64,000 bases of DNA from Stramonita haemastoma (GCA_030674155.1 CM060317.1:37985295-38049294), one strand, 5' to 3'; positions 11,050 to 22,906 are shown, counted from the stretch's first letter. The notes: generated by a model from the letters alone, not told the origin. Translations and numbers: made by a program.

Positions 11050-11830
11050 GTGTGTGGTGTGTGTGTGTGTGTGTGCTGGTGGGGCAACTTGTACCAAGCC
11101 AGATCTGTTTCAGTGGAAACCCACCAGTTTAGCAATAAACGTTTCAAACCGATGGTTGAATTATTCAGGGAGAAGAACAGGGCTGTATCAGGGCAGACAT
11201 GTTAGCTACTGGATTTATTGTACATCTTCAAGTCTGTGTATGGGAAAGGGCAAAAATGTAAAAACAGCCCATTTCATTGAAACTTGAGGCACAACACATG
11301 ACTACATTCAGGATCAGTTCTTGATTTTTCTTTTTTAAAATATCAGGATGATATTTTTTTCCTTGAAAAAGGCTTTGTTTACGGGTTGGGAGTATTTCGT
11401 ATTGCATGTGTGTTATTCAGAAACACGGCTTTTAGGCACACTCTCTTTCCCTTTACAAAACACGCGTTGACGGGTGCACAGCAGGCAAAATTATTATCAT
11501 GTCACAACATGAGACTGGCAGAGTCAAGATTCAAGATTTAATTCCTTTCACCCCTTTTGAGGGGAAGGTGCCTATGGTAAGGATTGACATGAACGAAGAT
11601 ACCGATTCGGGGGAAAGTACTCCCACCCACCCACCTCCCCCCTCCCTCCCAGTCACGCCCATCCTCTTCAAGGTAAACTTTTACTTCTGCATCACACAGC
11701 ACTGTGGCTGCCCATCTGCCCAGGGTTGCTTTATTCAATATGCAAGGATGTGTTCGATCACTGGTCTCCCTTCTCTTTTTCCTCTGCCTTTTGGGAAGGC
11801 TTATGAAAAAGAAGAAATATTATTTGTTGT
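11050..11830. other. Unique DNA, no gene supported
   Basis: Open frames on both strands here (for example 11,500-11,740) show no family resemblance. TCAAGATTCAAGATTTAATTC (11,524) resembles a short repeat tail at about 3,840 (AAGATTCAAAATTTTATTTC). Confidence 0.4.
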
Positions 11831-11835
11831 TTTTT

Positions 11836-12170
11836 TATTCGTTTATGAGGATAATGGGATAAGCACTCTTGTGCCTTTTTTTTTTTTTACATCCAGTCCC
11901 CGTGTGTATGCAGTTTTGTAAATGTCAACTGTTCCCACAGGCACCGATGGCCGAAAAGGGAACAGGATTTAACGTGTGCGCAAGATGTCTCTGCGTGCGT
12001 TCACACACGGGGCCTCGGTTTATAGTCTCATTCGAAGGACTTTGGGGGAGAGTGGAGTCAGCACTGATGTTAACTCCAGGAGAAAAATCTCCTCGAACGG
12101 GAATCGAACCCGGTCGTCAAATTGCGAGCGCAATGTTCTGACCACTAGGCTATCCGTCCCGGAGTGTCGA
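11836..12170 (-). repeat. Full SINE copy (family 1)
   Basis: The minus-strand head GGATAGCCTAGTGGTCAGAAC and B-box GGGTTCGATTCCC are followed by the usual body and 3' end. The part around CGAAAAGGGAACAGG has a small deletion. Confidence 0.9.
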
Positions 12171-12417
12171 GGTCTCCTCCTACTATAGATCTGCCGGCTG
12201 GCCTCAGCTGACACATTCCCACTTCAGAGCAGCTATTTCTTGTACAGGGGGAATGCTGGATATGTTCCTGTGTCTGTAACTAACCCACGAACGCTGACAT
12301 GAATTAATATGTTGGCAGCCCTCAGTCTCAGAAGACTACGAAGAACTTGTGCTCTAGGTGTTAATTTCTGGTACAACGTCGGTTGTGGCTGGTCAGTCCG
12401 ACACAGGAATGACAGGT

Positions 12418-12840
12418 GGATTGGTGGTCTAGAAGTAACGCGCCTGTCTAGAAAGCGAAAGTCCTGGTCGGAGTGTGTGATGGTTCGAACCCCGTTTGGG
12501 CCCCAAACTTCTCCCTCATCCATTAGACCATGAATGGTGGTATGTGCGCTAGTCTTTCGGATGAGACGATAAACCGAGGTCTTGTGTGTTACACATTATT
12601 ATCTAGCGCACGTAAAAGAACCCACGGCAACAAGAGGGTTGTTCCTGGCAAAATTATGTAGAAAAAAAACCACTCTGATAGGAAAACAAATACAGCTGCA
12701 GACAGGAAAAAGAAAAAAAACAATGGGTGGCGCTGCACTTGTGGCGATGCACTCTCTCCGGGGAGAGCATCCCGAATTTCACGCTGAGAAATCTGATGTG
12801 ACACAAAGTGGTAATAAATAAATAAATACATAAATAAATA
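12418..12840 (+). repeat. Full SINE copy (family 2)
   Basis: The tRNA-like head is GGTCTAGAAGTAACGCGCC with B-box GGTTCGAACCC. The central motif GGATGAGACGATAAACCGAG is shared with family 1, but the 3' half is different (AAACAAATACAGCTGCAG, CTCTCCGGGGAGAG stem, GTGACACAAAGTGGTAAT). It ends in AAAT repeats. Confidence 0.9.
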
Positions 12841-13029
12841 AGGCAGTCCCTATGACAGAGGGCACAGATGAAGTCTGACGCTCGTCTGTCGGACCTATAG
12901 CCTAAAGACATGAATAATGGGCTCCTTAAGGCGCATACTTGATCTTCTGCATGTGTATGATTATGATGAACATAAAGAGAATTAAGGCACTCACAGGCCT
13001 TTATTCTAAGTTGGCCTGGGAAATCGTAA

Positions 13030-13145
13030 ACATCTCCACCTGTAAATCACCAGACGTCGCTTCCGAGATTCGAACCCATGACCTCATGGAACTACAGGAT
13101 TGAAGTCAATTGGTCTTACACCACTGGGCGATACACTAGCCTCCG
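13030..13145 (-). repeat. tRNA-like SINE head of a further family
   Basis: The minus strand reads GCCCAGTGGTGTAAGACC (A-box-like) and GGGTTCGAATCTC (B-box). The downstream body (toward 12,840) resembles none of the other families. 13,146-13,620 has no supported gene. Confidence 0.6.
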
Positions 13146-13623
13146 TCATTAGTATAGTTTCTAGTCCAGATCATGGTGAATGAGGGTGTTCCCCTTTCTT
13201 TGGCTTCTGTTTTCACTTTCAGTTTGAAGGAGGGTGATAAAAAGTAAGGTCCTGCCCTAGATAGCAGTATAGGGTCGTTAGACTGGGACTCAGTGGCTAA
13301 ACTTCAGTTTCCCTGTAGGAAGTAAGATGTGCTGCAGACAACAAAGCCATAGTGTTTTTCCCTGAATACCATTATTGTCATATGACCTGTATTGTGTGTT
13401 GTGTCTCTGTCATAACCTTTTTGGAGAAAAAAAAAATGACACACCCAATGGCCGCACTCCAGCTTTAACTTCCCTATAAAACTTGGCAAACACGAACTTC
13501 TGCACACTTCAAATTCACTTTGAGAATGTGACCTCATTTCCAAAGTGGAGCCAAAGCAGGCTTTGACGTCATCATTTTAACTAAACAGGGCACACAGAGG
13601 GCGTGGGTATTACTCAATTGTTT

Positions 13624-13993
13624 GGGGGGAGGGATAGCCTAGCGGTCAGAACATCAGCTGGCAATCTGAAGGCCCAGGTTTGATTCCCGGTGGAGGGGAT
13701 TTTTCTCCTGGAGTTAACATCAGTGGGACTCCACTCTCCCCCAAAGTCCTTTGGATGAGACTATAAACCGAGGCCCCTGTGCCAACGCATGCAGTACATC
13801 TTGCCCACAATATCGTAAGAGTAGGCCATCGTGTGCCATCGTGTGCCGGTGGGAGCAGATGATATTTACAAAACTGCATACACACGGGGACTGGATGTAA
13901 AAAAGCACATGAATGCTTATTCCATTATCCTCGATACAAAAGAATAAATAAAAATAATAAATAAATAAATAAATAAATAAGTCAATAAATAAA
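13624..13993 (+). repeat. Full SINE copy (family 1), reference copy
   Basis: GGGATAGCCTAGCGGTCAG (A-box) and GGTTTGATTCCCG (B-box) start the element. GGAGTTAACATCAGTG, GGATGAGACTATAAACCGAG, GTAAGAGTAGGCCATCG (with a 10-bp internal duplication CCATCGTGTG), ACACACGGGGACTGGATG and TTATTCCATTATCCTCGATA follow. It ends in AAAT repeats. Confidence 0.92.
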
Positions 13994-14329
13994 CACACTG
14001 GTAGGACTATCACTGGGGGCTTCATTGGGCAGATGTCAGCAATAACTGGAGGTGAGCATGGCTACTTAGGGACCAGCCTTCACCACTCTTGTTCATGATG
14101 ATGGGGGAAAAAAAACCCCTGAAGAGCATGTTTCTGGTTATGGGAACAGCCAGGAAGAATTGCAAGAGACATGGATTTGTTTCACGTGTAGGCCTACTTC
14201 TCTGCAGTCTTTTCTCAATGGGTAAGTAGTTTTTGACCTGAACCACACCAGTGCTGTGAGTCATGCCATAAGAAATTGATAATTTTCAGTCTTGAGTAGG
14301 CCCATAGCCTAAGCCAACTGGTTTGTTAG

Positions 14330-14528
14330 TAGGCGAACGCACACAGAATATCTTGCGCACACGTTAAATCCTGTTCCGCTTTTCGTAAGAGTAGGCCATC
14401 GTGTGCCGGTGGGAACAGATAACAATATTTACAAAACTACATACACACGGGGACCGGATGAAAAAAGCACATGATTGCTTATTCTGTTATCCTTGATATA
14501 AAAGAATAAATATAAATATAATAAAATG
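14330..14528 (+). repeat. SINE copy (family 1), headless
   Basis: It begins within the body at GCGAACGCACACAGAATATC and runs to the Tail TATCCTTGATATAAAAG. 14,030-14,330 shows no gene. Confidence 0.85.
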
Positions 14529-14544
14529 TATGTAGTGGTGGTGG

Positions 14545-14845
14545 TGTTGGTGTTCCCATAACCTATGCCATTGTTGGGGAGTGAGGCATCAGAGACCTCA
14601 GCTTATCCAGGGACCACCATATTGGGGGCGGCGCCCATCTCCTCTCCCAGTCTGTTTTACCTTCCCTGACCCTAAAGAGGGCAGGTACACATATACAGCT
14701 GGGTGAACTGGGAGGGGGAGGGGGGGCTGTACTGAAGCCAAGGTGCATAAACAGGTCACCCATCCACTTGATAACCAGGCTCGATGCTGCTTAACCTTAC
14801 TTTGGGGAAAGTGAGTGCTTTGACCCCTGAGCTATCTCCTCCCTG
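14545..14845 (-). repeat. SINE copy (family 4)
   Basis: On the minus strand it starts GAGATAGCTCAGGGGTCAAAG (A-box-like) and ends GGTTATGGGAACACC. A similar copy is at 23.6-23.97 kb. A good B-box is not apparent. Confidence 0.75.
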
Positions 14846-15160
14846 GCTAGTGAAGTAAATGATCGTTACAATCATTGCCATTCTGTCAGTGATAAATGAA
14901 TAAATAGACATTGTAAATTGACAGATATATATACAAAAAAAGTGGCTGTGTCATCGACCAGTAGGCAGACCAACAGATATGTACTACAGCTATTGATTAT
15001 GCTATCAAGGACACAAACACCTGTGATGCTTTTTTTCCAGCGGGTTTACTATCAGGTGCTTAAACTGAACACTTAAGCCTAACTGAAGCAGGCCACAGTA
15101 GGCATAAACAACCTTTGCAGCAATTAAAGTGTTTGAATTGAAATTGAATAAAAGCATGAG
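14846..15160. other. Unique DNA, no feature seen
   Basis: AT-rich; GTGTTTGAATTGAAATTGAATAAAAG near 15,130 looks like a decayed LINE/SINE tail. No supported ORF. Confidence 0.4.
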
Positions 15161-15162
15161 AC

Positions 15163-15945
15163 ATAAATTTTCAGTGAACATAGTGAATGAAAGAAAGAGA
15201 GGATAAATTTTCAGTGAACATAGTGAATGAAAGAAAGAGAGGATAAATTTTCAGTGAACATACTGAATGAAAGAAAGAGAGGATAAACTTTCAGTGAACA
15301 CTAGGGAATGAAAGAAAGAGAGGATAAATTTTCAGTGAACATAGTGAATGAAAGAAAGAGAAGATAAATTTTCAGTGAACATACTGAATGAAAGAATGAG
15401 AGGATAAATTTTCAGTGAACATACTGAATGAAAGAATGGGAGGATAAATTTTCAGTGAACATACTGAATGAAAGAAAGAGAGGATAAATTTTCAGTGAAC
15501 ATAGTGAATGAAAGAATGGGAGGATAAACTTTCAGTGAACATAGTGAATGAAAGAATGGGAGGATAAATTTTCAGTGAACATAGTGAATGAAAGAATGGG
15601 AGAATAAATTTTCAGTGAACATACTTAATGAAAGAATGGGAGGATAAATTTTCAGTGAACATACTGAATGAAAGAATGGGAGGATAAATTTTCAGTGAAC
15701 ATAGTGAATGAAAGAATGGGAGGATAGACTTTCAGTGAACATACTGAATGAAAGAATGGGAGGATAAATTTTCAGTGAACATACTGAATGAAAGAATGGG
15801 AGGATAAATTTTCAGTGAACATACTGAATGAAAGAATGGGAGGATAAATTTTCAGTGAACATAATGAAAGAATGGGAGGATAAACTTTCAGTGAACATAG
15901 TGAATGAAAGAATGGAAGAATAAACTTTCAGTGAACATAATATGA
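15163..15945. repeat. 40-bp minisatellite, about 19-20 copies
   Basis: The unit contains ATAAATTTTCAGTGAACATA then GTGAATGAAAGAATGGGAGG. Two sub-variants alternate (AAGAAAGAGAGG in the first third, AAGAATGGGAGG later), suggesting block amplification. One copy near 15,860 lacks 4 bases. Confidence 0.95.
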
Positions 15946-16109
15946 AGGAAGGAACGAGAGGGAGAAGAGAATAATTGTTGCTCATATACACAGAATAGTA
16001 AGAAAAAGTGGTATGGATGGCATATTTGGTGTGTGTGTGCCTGTTTATATTTGGGAATGCACACATTCATGAATGTCATTTTACATTTATTTTCAGTCCT
16101 TGACTAGAG

Positions 16110-16420
16110 CTCTGAGGTTCACCAATGGTGAGATTTTTGCGTATGCGACCGTTTTTCCCATTCAGATTCTGACTTTGGGGATGGTGTCTAAACACAACAT
16201 TCGTGTGCATGTGTTCTTGAAATTTTCTCATCCATTCCTACCATCACGAAATGGCCTACTCTTCCCAAAGGCGGAACAGATTTTAGTCATGTGCACAAAA
16301 TGCTCTGCCTACATTTGCACACACAGCCTCGGTTTATAGTCTCATCCTAAGAACTTTGACATTCAGTTTGATTTTTTCGTCAAACTGGGAAGTGGCAGGT
16401 GAGTGTCATCCATTCTGCCA
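16110..16420 (-). repeat. Diverged SINE copy (family 3)
   Basis: On the minus strand it contains CCAGTTTGACGAAAAAATC, CAAAGTTCTTAGGATGAGAC and TATAAACCGAGG, as in the copy at 62.3 kb. The head is lost. Confidence 0.7.
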
Positions 16421-16557
16421 CCATTTTTCAGATTCTTATACATGTGCATATGTGACTGCCTGTTTGTGTATACATGTACACATATGTAGATGTCACAAAT
16501 CATGCAAATGCCTGAGTATGTTTGTGTATCAACATGTACATGTATGTGACATACAGG

Positions 16558-16560
<3 letters not shown>

Positions 16561-16625
<65 letters not shown>

Positions 16626-16640
16626 CGTGCATGCGTGTAC
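16561..16640. repeat. TG microsatellite
   Basis: About 62 bases of TG, then GCGTGCGTGCATGCGTG. The stretch 16,660-17,320 is unique with a 50-bp direct duplication (CACAGACTTCAATTCATCACATG at about 16,788 and 16,829, quoted here only in part) and no gene. Confidence 0.85.
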
Positions 16641-17315
16641 ATGCACACATACAAGATTCATAAATAAATTTCTCTCACCCAGACATCAACAGACTATAAC
16701 TCAAGTAACACGAAAAATGTATTTTCAATACATATTTATTACCAAACATGCAAAAATAGCTCATGACGATATCATCACACTGGTATCACAGACTTCAATT
16801 CATCACATGACAATATTGGTCCTATGTATCACAGACTTCAATTCATCACATGCCGATATTGGTCATACGCAACAATTTTTCAGGCTGAATCATTTCTGGA
16901 CGGCAGTTTTTCCAGGAAGACAGCTATAAAACAGCTTTAGTCAACCAATGATAGCAGTTACACAGAAAATAGAATCTTGTGCATTTTGAACACTTAATTC
17001 TTATTGCACTAAATATTTCCCTGCACTCTCCATCCATTCTTTGTTTGCTTTTTTATACTTTTTAACAGATTTTCAGTTTTTCCATTGAGTTACAAAGTAA
17101 TAAAATCACATCCATAGGCTAAGGAGCACTGAAATTGGCATCTTTGCTTTCCTATTGCCACTGTGATGGACATAAATTGAGCATGCATCTCTCTCTCTCT
17201 CTCTCTCTCAGTTATACAATCAATTCAGGGTCTTGGGAGTTAGCTGTGCCATTTCTTTGTCATCTTGGGAGTAAATGGTATAACCCTGACATGACCTCTG
17301 TGGTCAGCAGGGCTA

Positions 17316-17420
17316 TAAAAATAATAATAATAATAATAATAATAGTAATAATAATAATAATAATAATACATGGAATTTATATAGCACTATATCTTGCAAA
17401 AACCAATCAAAGCGCTATAT
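17316..17420. repeat. AAT microsatellite and ATTTATATAGCGCT-type tail
   Basis: AAT triplets (17321-17369) are followed by GGAATTTATATAGCACTATA, a motif resembling common short repeat tails of invertebrate retroposons. Confidence 0.7.
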
Positions 17421-17610
17421 GCAATATGATTGGATTGAGTTGAATTGGACTAAACAGAGTTTTTAACCTGCAGAGTTCACAAGTCACAGAAAAAAAAGAA
17501 CAAACAATATGAAAAAAAAAGCGAAAACAATGAAAATAAATGTGAGAAGAAAAAATAAGAGAAAAAAACAAAACAATCAATTTCTAGTGTAGCCTGTGAG
17601 CTTTGTTATA

Positions 17611-17860
17611 TTTCAAAATAAGCTGAAAACAGTCACCAGTCATTCCTGGATGAAGGGACCTAAGATAGCTGAACACTCACTAATCCACCGGTTTCAAAAT
17701 AAGCTGAAAACAGTCACCAGTCATTCCTGGATGAAGGGACCTAAGATAGCTGAACACTCACTAATCCACCCGTTTCAAAATAAGCTGAAAACAGTCACCA
17801 GTCATTCCTGGAGGAAGGCACCCAAGGTAGCTGAACACTCACTAATCCACCTGTTTCAGG
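17611..17860. repeat. 81-bp tandem triplicate (27 codons, open in frame)
   Basis: Units start TTTCAAAATAAGCTGAAAAC at 17611, 17692 and 17773. The first two are nearly identical; the third has several changes. As 81 is a multiple of three, a plus-strand frame stays open (HSWMKGPKIAEHSLIH per unit), running on to 17,964. No known domain; I treat the ORF as a by-product of the repeat. Confidence 0.9.
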
Positions 17861-18045
17861 TGTCCAGCTTTCTTGGTCAGGCCAAGAGTTTTCTGACCCA
17901 CCCTTGTATCACTGGTGAACTGGACAAAACTTTCATCAGCACAAACAACATGCCCACATTCTGAACATTTTGTGCTGGAAATTTCCCCTATCCTGTCACC
18001 TCCCTTTGTTTCTGCCTTTTCCTTCATCTCTCTGCCCCCTCTCAC
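17842..18045 (-). CDS. Possible short coding fragment with a C-x2-C motif (unrecognised)
   Basis: A minus-strand frame reads TKCSECGHVVCADESFVQF. It carries two C-x2-C-type cysteines plus a later Cys, resembling a zinc-ribbon such as the end of a piggyBac-type transposase. The resemblance is only general. It lies next to the 81-bp repeat, is only 67 codons and has no confirmed neighbouring exon. Treat as a candidate relic. Confidence 0.2.
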   Translation of the reverse strand: MRGGREMKEKAETKGGDRIGEISSTKCSECGHVVCADESFVQFTSDTRVGQKTLGLTKKAGHLKQVD

Positions 18046-18225
18046 TCATGCTTATTTTCTGCCTACCCAGCCCATTCTCCTGCCTTTTTTTTCAGCAAAT
18101 CTGAAACCTTTTTCTATGAACCTTTTAACGAGCTGCCCTGGAGTTGGAATGTGACGGCTGAGGCCAGCAGACAGATCTCCTGCAGTTACCTGCCTTGAAG
18201 ACCAGGCACTATGCATTCTACCCAA

Positions 18226-20343
18226 CATAGCCATGCAGACAGATTCCTGATGGTATAGTGATATAGCCATGCAGACAGATTCCTGATGGTATAGTAATAT
18301 AGCCATGCAGACAGATTCCTGATGGTATAGTAATATAGCCATGCAGACAAGATTCCTGAGGGTATAGTAATATAGCCATGCACACAGATTCCTGATGGTA
18401 TAGTAATATAGCCATGCAGACTGATTCCTGATGGTATAGTAATATAGCCATGTACACAGATTCCTGAAGTATAGTAATATAGCCATGCAGACAGATTCTG
18501 AGGGTATAGTAATATAGCCATGCAGACAGATTCCTGAGGGTATAGTAATATAGCCATGCACACAGATTCCTGAGGGTATAGTAATATAGCCATGCACACA
18601 GATTCCTGAGGGTATAGTAATATAGCCATGCAGACAAGATTCCTGAGGGTATAGTAATATAGCCATGCACACAGATTCCTGAGGGTATAGTAATATAGCC
18701 ATGCAGACAAGATTCCTGAGGGTATAGTAATATAGCCATGCAGATTCCTGAGGGTATATTAATATAGCCATGCAGAATCCTGAGGGTATATTAATATAGC
18801 CATGCAGACAGATTCCTGAGGGTATAGTAATATAGCCATGCAGACAGATTCCTGAGGGTATTATAGTAATATAGCCATGCAGAATCCTGAGGGTATATTA
18901 ATATAGCCATGCAGACAGATTCCTGATGGTATAGTAATATAGCCATGCAGACAGATTCCTGAGGGTATTATAGTAATATAGCCATGCAGAATCCTGAGGG
19001 TATATTAATATAGCCATGCAGACAGATTCCTGATGGTATAGTAATATAGCCATGCAGACAGATTCCTGAGGGTATTATAGTAATATAGCCATGCAGACAG
19101 ATTCCTGATGGTATAGTAATATAGCCATGCAGACTGATTCCTGATGGTATAGTAATATAGCCATGCAGACAGATTCCTGACGGTATAGTAATATAGCCAT
19201 GCACACAGATTCCTGATGGTATAGTAATATAGCCATGCAGACAGATTCCTGACGGTATAGTAATATAGCCATGCAGACAGATTCCTGAAGTATAGTAATA
19301 TAGCCATGCAGACAGATTCTGAGGGTATAGTAATATAGCCATGCAGACAGATTCCTGATGGTATAGTAATATAGCCATGCAGACAGATTCCTGATGGTAT
19401 AGTAATATAGCCATGCAGACAGATTCCTGAAGTATAGTAATATAGCCATGCAGACAGATTCTGAGGGTATAGTAATATAGCCATGCAGACAGATTCCTGA
19501 TGGTATAGTAATATAGCCATGCAGACAGATTCCTGATGGTATAGTAACATAGCCATGCAGACAGATTCCTGATGGTATAGTAATATAGCCATGCAGACAG
19601 ATTCCTGAAGTATAGTAATATAGCCATGCAGACAGATTCTGAGGGTATAGTAATATAGCCATGCAGACAGATTCCTGATGGTATAGTAATATAGCCATGC
19701 AGACAGATTCCTTATGGTATAGTAATATAGCCATGCAGACAGATTCCTGATGGTATAGTAATATAGCCATGCAGACAGATTCCTGATGGTATAGTAACAC
19801 AGCCATGCACACAGATTCCTGATGGTATAGTAATATAGCCATGCAGACAAGATTCCTGAGGGTATAGTAATATAGCCATGCAGATTCCTGACGGTATATT
19901 AATATAGCCATGCAGACAGATTCCTGATGGTATAGTAATATAGCCATGCAGACAGATTCCTGAGGGTATAGTAATATAGCCATGCACACAGATTCCTGAG
20001 GGTATAGTAATATAGCCATGCAGACAGATTCCTGAGGGTATAGTGATATAGCCATGCAGACAAGATTCCTGAAGGTATAGTAATATAGCCATGCAGACAA
20101 GATTCCTGAAGGTATATTAATATAGCCATGCAGACAGATTCCTGAGGGTATAGTAATATAGCCATGCAGACAGATTCCTGAGGGTATTATAGTAATATAG
20201 CCATGCAGAATCCTGAGGGTATATTAATATAGCCATGCAGACAGAATCCTGATGGTATAGTAATATAGCCATGCAGACAGATTCCTGAGGGTATAGTAAA
20301 ATAGCCATGCAGACAGATTCCTGACGGTTATAGTAATATAGTT
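18226..20343. repeat. 36-bp minisatellite, about 58 copies over 2.1 kb
   Basis: The unit is ATAGCCATGCAGACAGATTC followed by CTGATGGTATAGTAAT. Variants include CACACAGA for CAGACAGA, AGGG for ATGG, shortened 31-34 bp units (AGATTCTGAGGG, CTGAAGTATAG) and GGTATTATAG insertions. Variants recur in the same order, so higher-order blocks were copied. Frames are open for up to 341 codons on the minus strand because 36 is divisible by three. Confidence 0.97.
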
Positions 20344-20344
20344 T

Positions 20345-20830
20345 CAAATACAATCCCAATGATAGAGATCCTTAAGAGGGAGGAAGTGGTGTTTGCAATA
20401 CAATCCCAGCATTAGAGATTAGGGGATCAGGAGGCGACCATGAATTTCTTGCCATTAATGCGGTTCTTCAGGGTAGAGAAGTAACAGTCATCAATCAACT
20501 GCTACTGCCTCCCCCCCCTCCACCAAAGATAGGCAGCAGCATACTCTCCCCCTGAACAGCCAGAACTAGCTGAAAACTGGTCACCATGAGATTCCCTCAG
20601 CAAGCTGGGGATGCCCTGATCTCAACAGCAGAGGAGAACAGGTGGGAAGAAGACTGGATAAGTGAGAACAACCTGATCCTAGTCAACAGGCCTCACAACC
20701 TGTCGTGTTGACCAAAGCAGACAAAGCCTTTCCTGCCACCCTCAGAACGCAAGAGGCCCTAAGCCCCATCTCTGTCAGACTGGGCACCAGAGTGGCTGGT
20801 CCTCATCAACAGGACCCAGACAGAAGCCAC
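20345..20830. other. Unique DNA, no gene supported
   Basis: Contains a short duplicated phrase (CAATACAATCCCA near 20,350 and 20,398). No exon-like frame with splice sites was found. Confidence 0.4.
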
Positions 20831-21225
20831 CTGCTTCTCTCTCTCACCCAAGAGAGAGGAGTTCCCCTAGTCATCCAAGATCAAGAAATCCCAGTAGACA
20901 GGCTGCAGACTTCACCGTCCAAACTGCCACCTGCTTCTCCCTCTCACCCAAGAGAGAGGAGTTCCCCTAGTCATCCAAGACCAAGAAATCCCAGTAGATA
21001 GGGAGGAGTTCACCCTAGTCATCCAAGACCAAGAAATCCCAGTAGATAGGGACGAGTTCACCCTAGTCATCCCAGACCAAGAAATCCCAGTAGATAGGGA
21101 GGAGTTCACCCTAGTCATCCCAGACCAAGAAATCCCAGTAGATAGGGAGGAGTTCACCCTAGTCATCCCAGACCAAGAAATCCCAGTAGACAGGCTGCAG
21201 ACTTCACCGTCCAAACTGAACTAAA
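20831..21225. repeat. 48-bp minisatellite nested in a larger duplication
   Basis: The unit contains GAGTTCACCCTAGTCATCCC then AGACCAAGAAATCCCAGTAG; starts at 21006, 21054, 21102 and 21150. A longer unit including CAGGCTGCAGACTTCACCG and CCTCTCACCCAAGAGAGAGG is also duplicated (about 20,837 and 20,940). Confidence 0.9.
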
Positions 21226-22229
21226 AATTGAGCAGGGCCATGAACCAGAAGAAGAAGAAATTTGTGCTTCTTTTCTAAACAAGTACAGTTTGCGTACAAA
21301 TTTACCAACTTTTGAAATGCTGCCTTTGTTTCTACTGGGATGTGTGTAACATGTGGTGTAGTCTATGACATGTCAATAATGTCAGTGTGTTCCTGTGTTC
21401 TCTTCACAAACTGTGATAGTAGATGGGCAAAAAGTAGGGATAATGAGATCATGAAAGGGGGGGGGGGGGAGAGAGAGAGAACTGTCCTTTATCCTATCAC
21501 TTATTAAAAGGAAAGTTTGTAGCACTCAACTGCAGAAGTTAGCAAGGAAATTACACTTCAGAAAACCTAGCTAATTGATTATAAACTATGAACAGTAAAA
21601 GCAAAATCCATTGAAAATTTTTTTAACATTATTTTGCTAACAAAACAAAAAACAAAAACCGTAATAAAAAAAAAAATGCAACAAAACAAAAAAATAACGA
21701 CCTTGCAATGTGCAGTAATACAATATCTTTAAATTCCACAGTCACAAAAACATAACTGGTATGTGTAGCAATGATTTGAAAAGAGCATACGTGACTAAAG
21801 GTCTATTAAATATTGCAGATGGAAACATGAGTTCAGTTTAGGTATGTAATCATTTGATAAGTGACATGTCAATAAATGGTCACTGCTGTACTATTACCAC
21901 AAATGCAACAGATATTCAATATAATTATACTGTTTTGATAGGAGTTAAGTGTACATCTACAACACAAGGAAACAATTGGTTTTGCACAGTAAGTATTAAT
22001 TTCTATTGCTGTAACAAATGATTCAAATTTTCTTAGTTGTTCAAGTGTATCAAAAAATCTCATTTTTTGTTCCTTGCACTTAAACATTACTTGTGTTTTT
22101 TGCACAACATGGTAGCATTCTTGCAGTAAAAAAAAGAACAAGGCAGTTGTAATACTGTTAAAAAAAAAAAGTTTAATACTGTTACTCATGTAAAAACAAA
22201 AAAAACCCTCCTGTTAATACTGTTACTTA

Positions 22230-22231
<2 letters not shown>
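21226..22231. other. Unique AT-rich DNA, no gene supported
   Basis: Contains a G11 run with GA (21458-21478). A minus-strand frame at 21,869-22,189 has no domain resemblance. Confidence 0.4.
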
Positions 22232-22273
<42 letters not shown>

Positions 22274-22291
22274 TGTGTGTGTGTGTGTGTG
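22232..22291. repeat. TG microsatellite
   Basis: About 60 bases of TG with one TATG, directly preceding the 3' end of a minus-strand SINE, the same arrangement as at 6.1 and 10.6 kb. Confidence 0.95.
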
Positions 22292-22299
22292 TATCTGTG

Positions 22300-22520
22300 T
22301 TTATTTATTTTTTTTAATATCAAGGATAACGGAATAAGCACTCATAGGCTTTTTTTACATCCAGTCCACCTGTGTATGCAGTTTTGTAAATATCTGTTCC
22401 CACCGGCGCATGATGGTCTACTCTTACGAAAAGCAGAACAGGATTAAACGTATGCACAAGATGTTCTGCGTGTGTTCGTACTCAGGGTTTTGGTTTATAG
22501 TCTCATCCGAAGGACTCTAT
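22300..22520 (-). repeat. SINE copy (family 1), headless
   Basis: The minus strand contains GGATGAGACTATAAACCAAAAC and the 3' end CTTATTCCGTTATCCTTG. It stops at CCGAAGGACTC next to a short TG run. Confidence 0.85.
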
Positions 22521-22555
22521 GGGTGTGTGTGTGTGTGTGTGGATGTATGCGTGCA

Positions 22556-22745
22556 CATTTATTTATTTATTTTATTCTTTTATATCGAAGATAATGGGAT
22601 AAGCACTCATGTGATTTTTTTCATCCTGTCCCCGTGTGTTTGCAATTGTGTAAATATTGTCATCTGTTCCCACCGGCACACAATGGCCTACTCTTATGAA
22701 AAGCGGAACAGGATTTAACGTGTGCGCAAGATGTTCTGCGCGTGT
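22556..22745 (-). repeat. SINE copy (family 1), 3' two-thirds
   Basis: Second minus-strand copy in series: TTATTCTTTTATATCGAAG at its 3' end and CTTGCGCACACGTTAAATCC at its broken 5' end, where a TGCG-rich stretch begins. Confidence 0.85.
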
Positions 22746-22906
22746 GCGTGTGTGTGCATGCGTGCATGTGTGTACCGGTTTGCCTACGAGCAGAAATGCT
22801 GTATGTGGCTAACTGGCTCCAGCAATATTTTTGTGATTCAAAAGAAGTGTTTGCATGCCTCTGGTTGCGCGTCTGTTTTCACGACGCTGTTAACAGACAA
22901 GACCCA

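Noticed and set aside
11499..11921. Plus-strand frame with KIQDLIPFTPFEGKVPMVRI as a possible exon
   Set aside because: The TCAAGATTCAAGATTT start resembles a short repeat tail seen elsewhere in the window, and no splice-linked partner or family resemblance was found.
15155..15950. CRISPR-like array (40-bp repeats)
   Set aside because: Units are contiguous without unique spacers, and the genome is clearly eukaryotic; it is a minisatellite.
18052..20359. Long minus-strand frames (up to 341 codons) with YYYTIRNLSAWL-like repeats
   Set aside because: Unit length 36 bp is divisible by three and several frames are open at once; no conserved domain and no splice-supported gene context.
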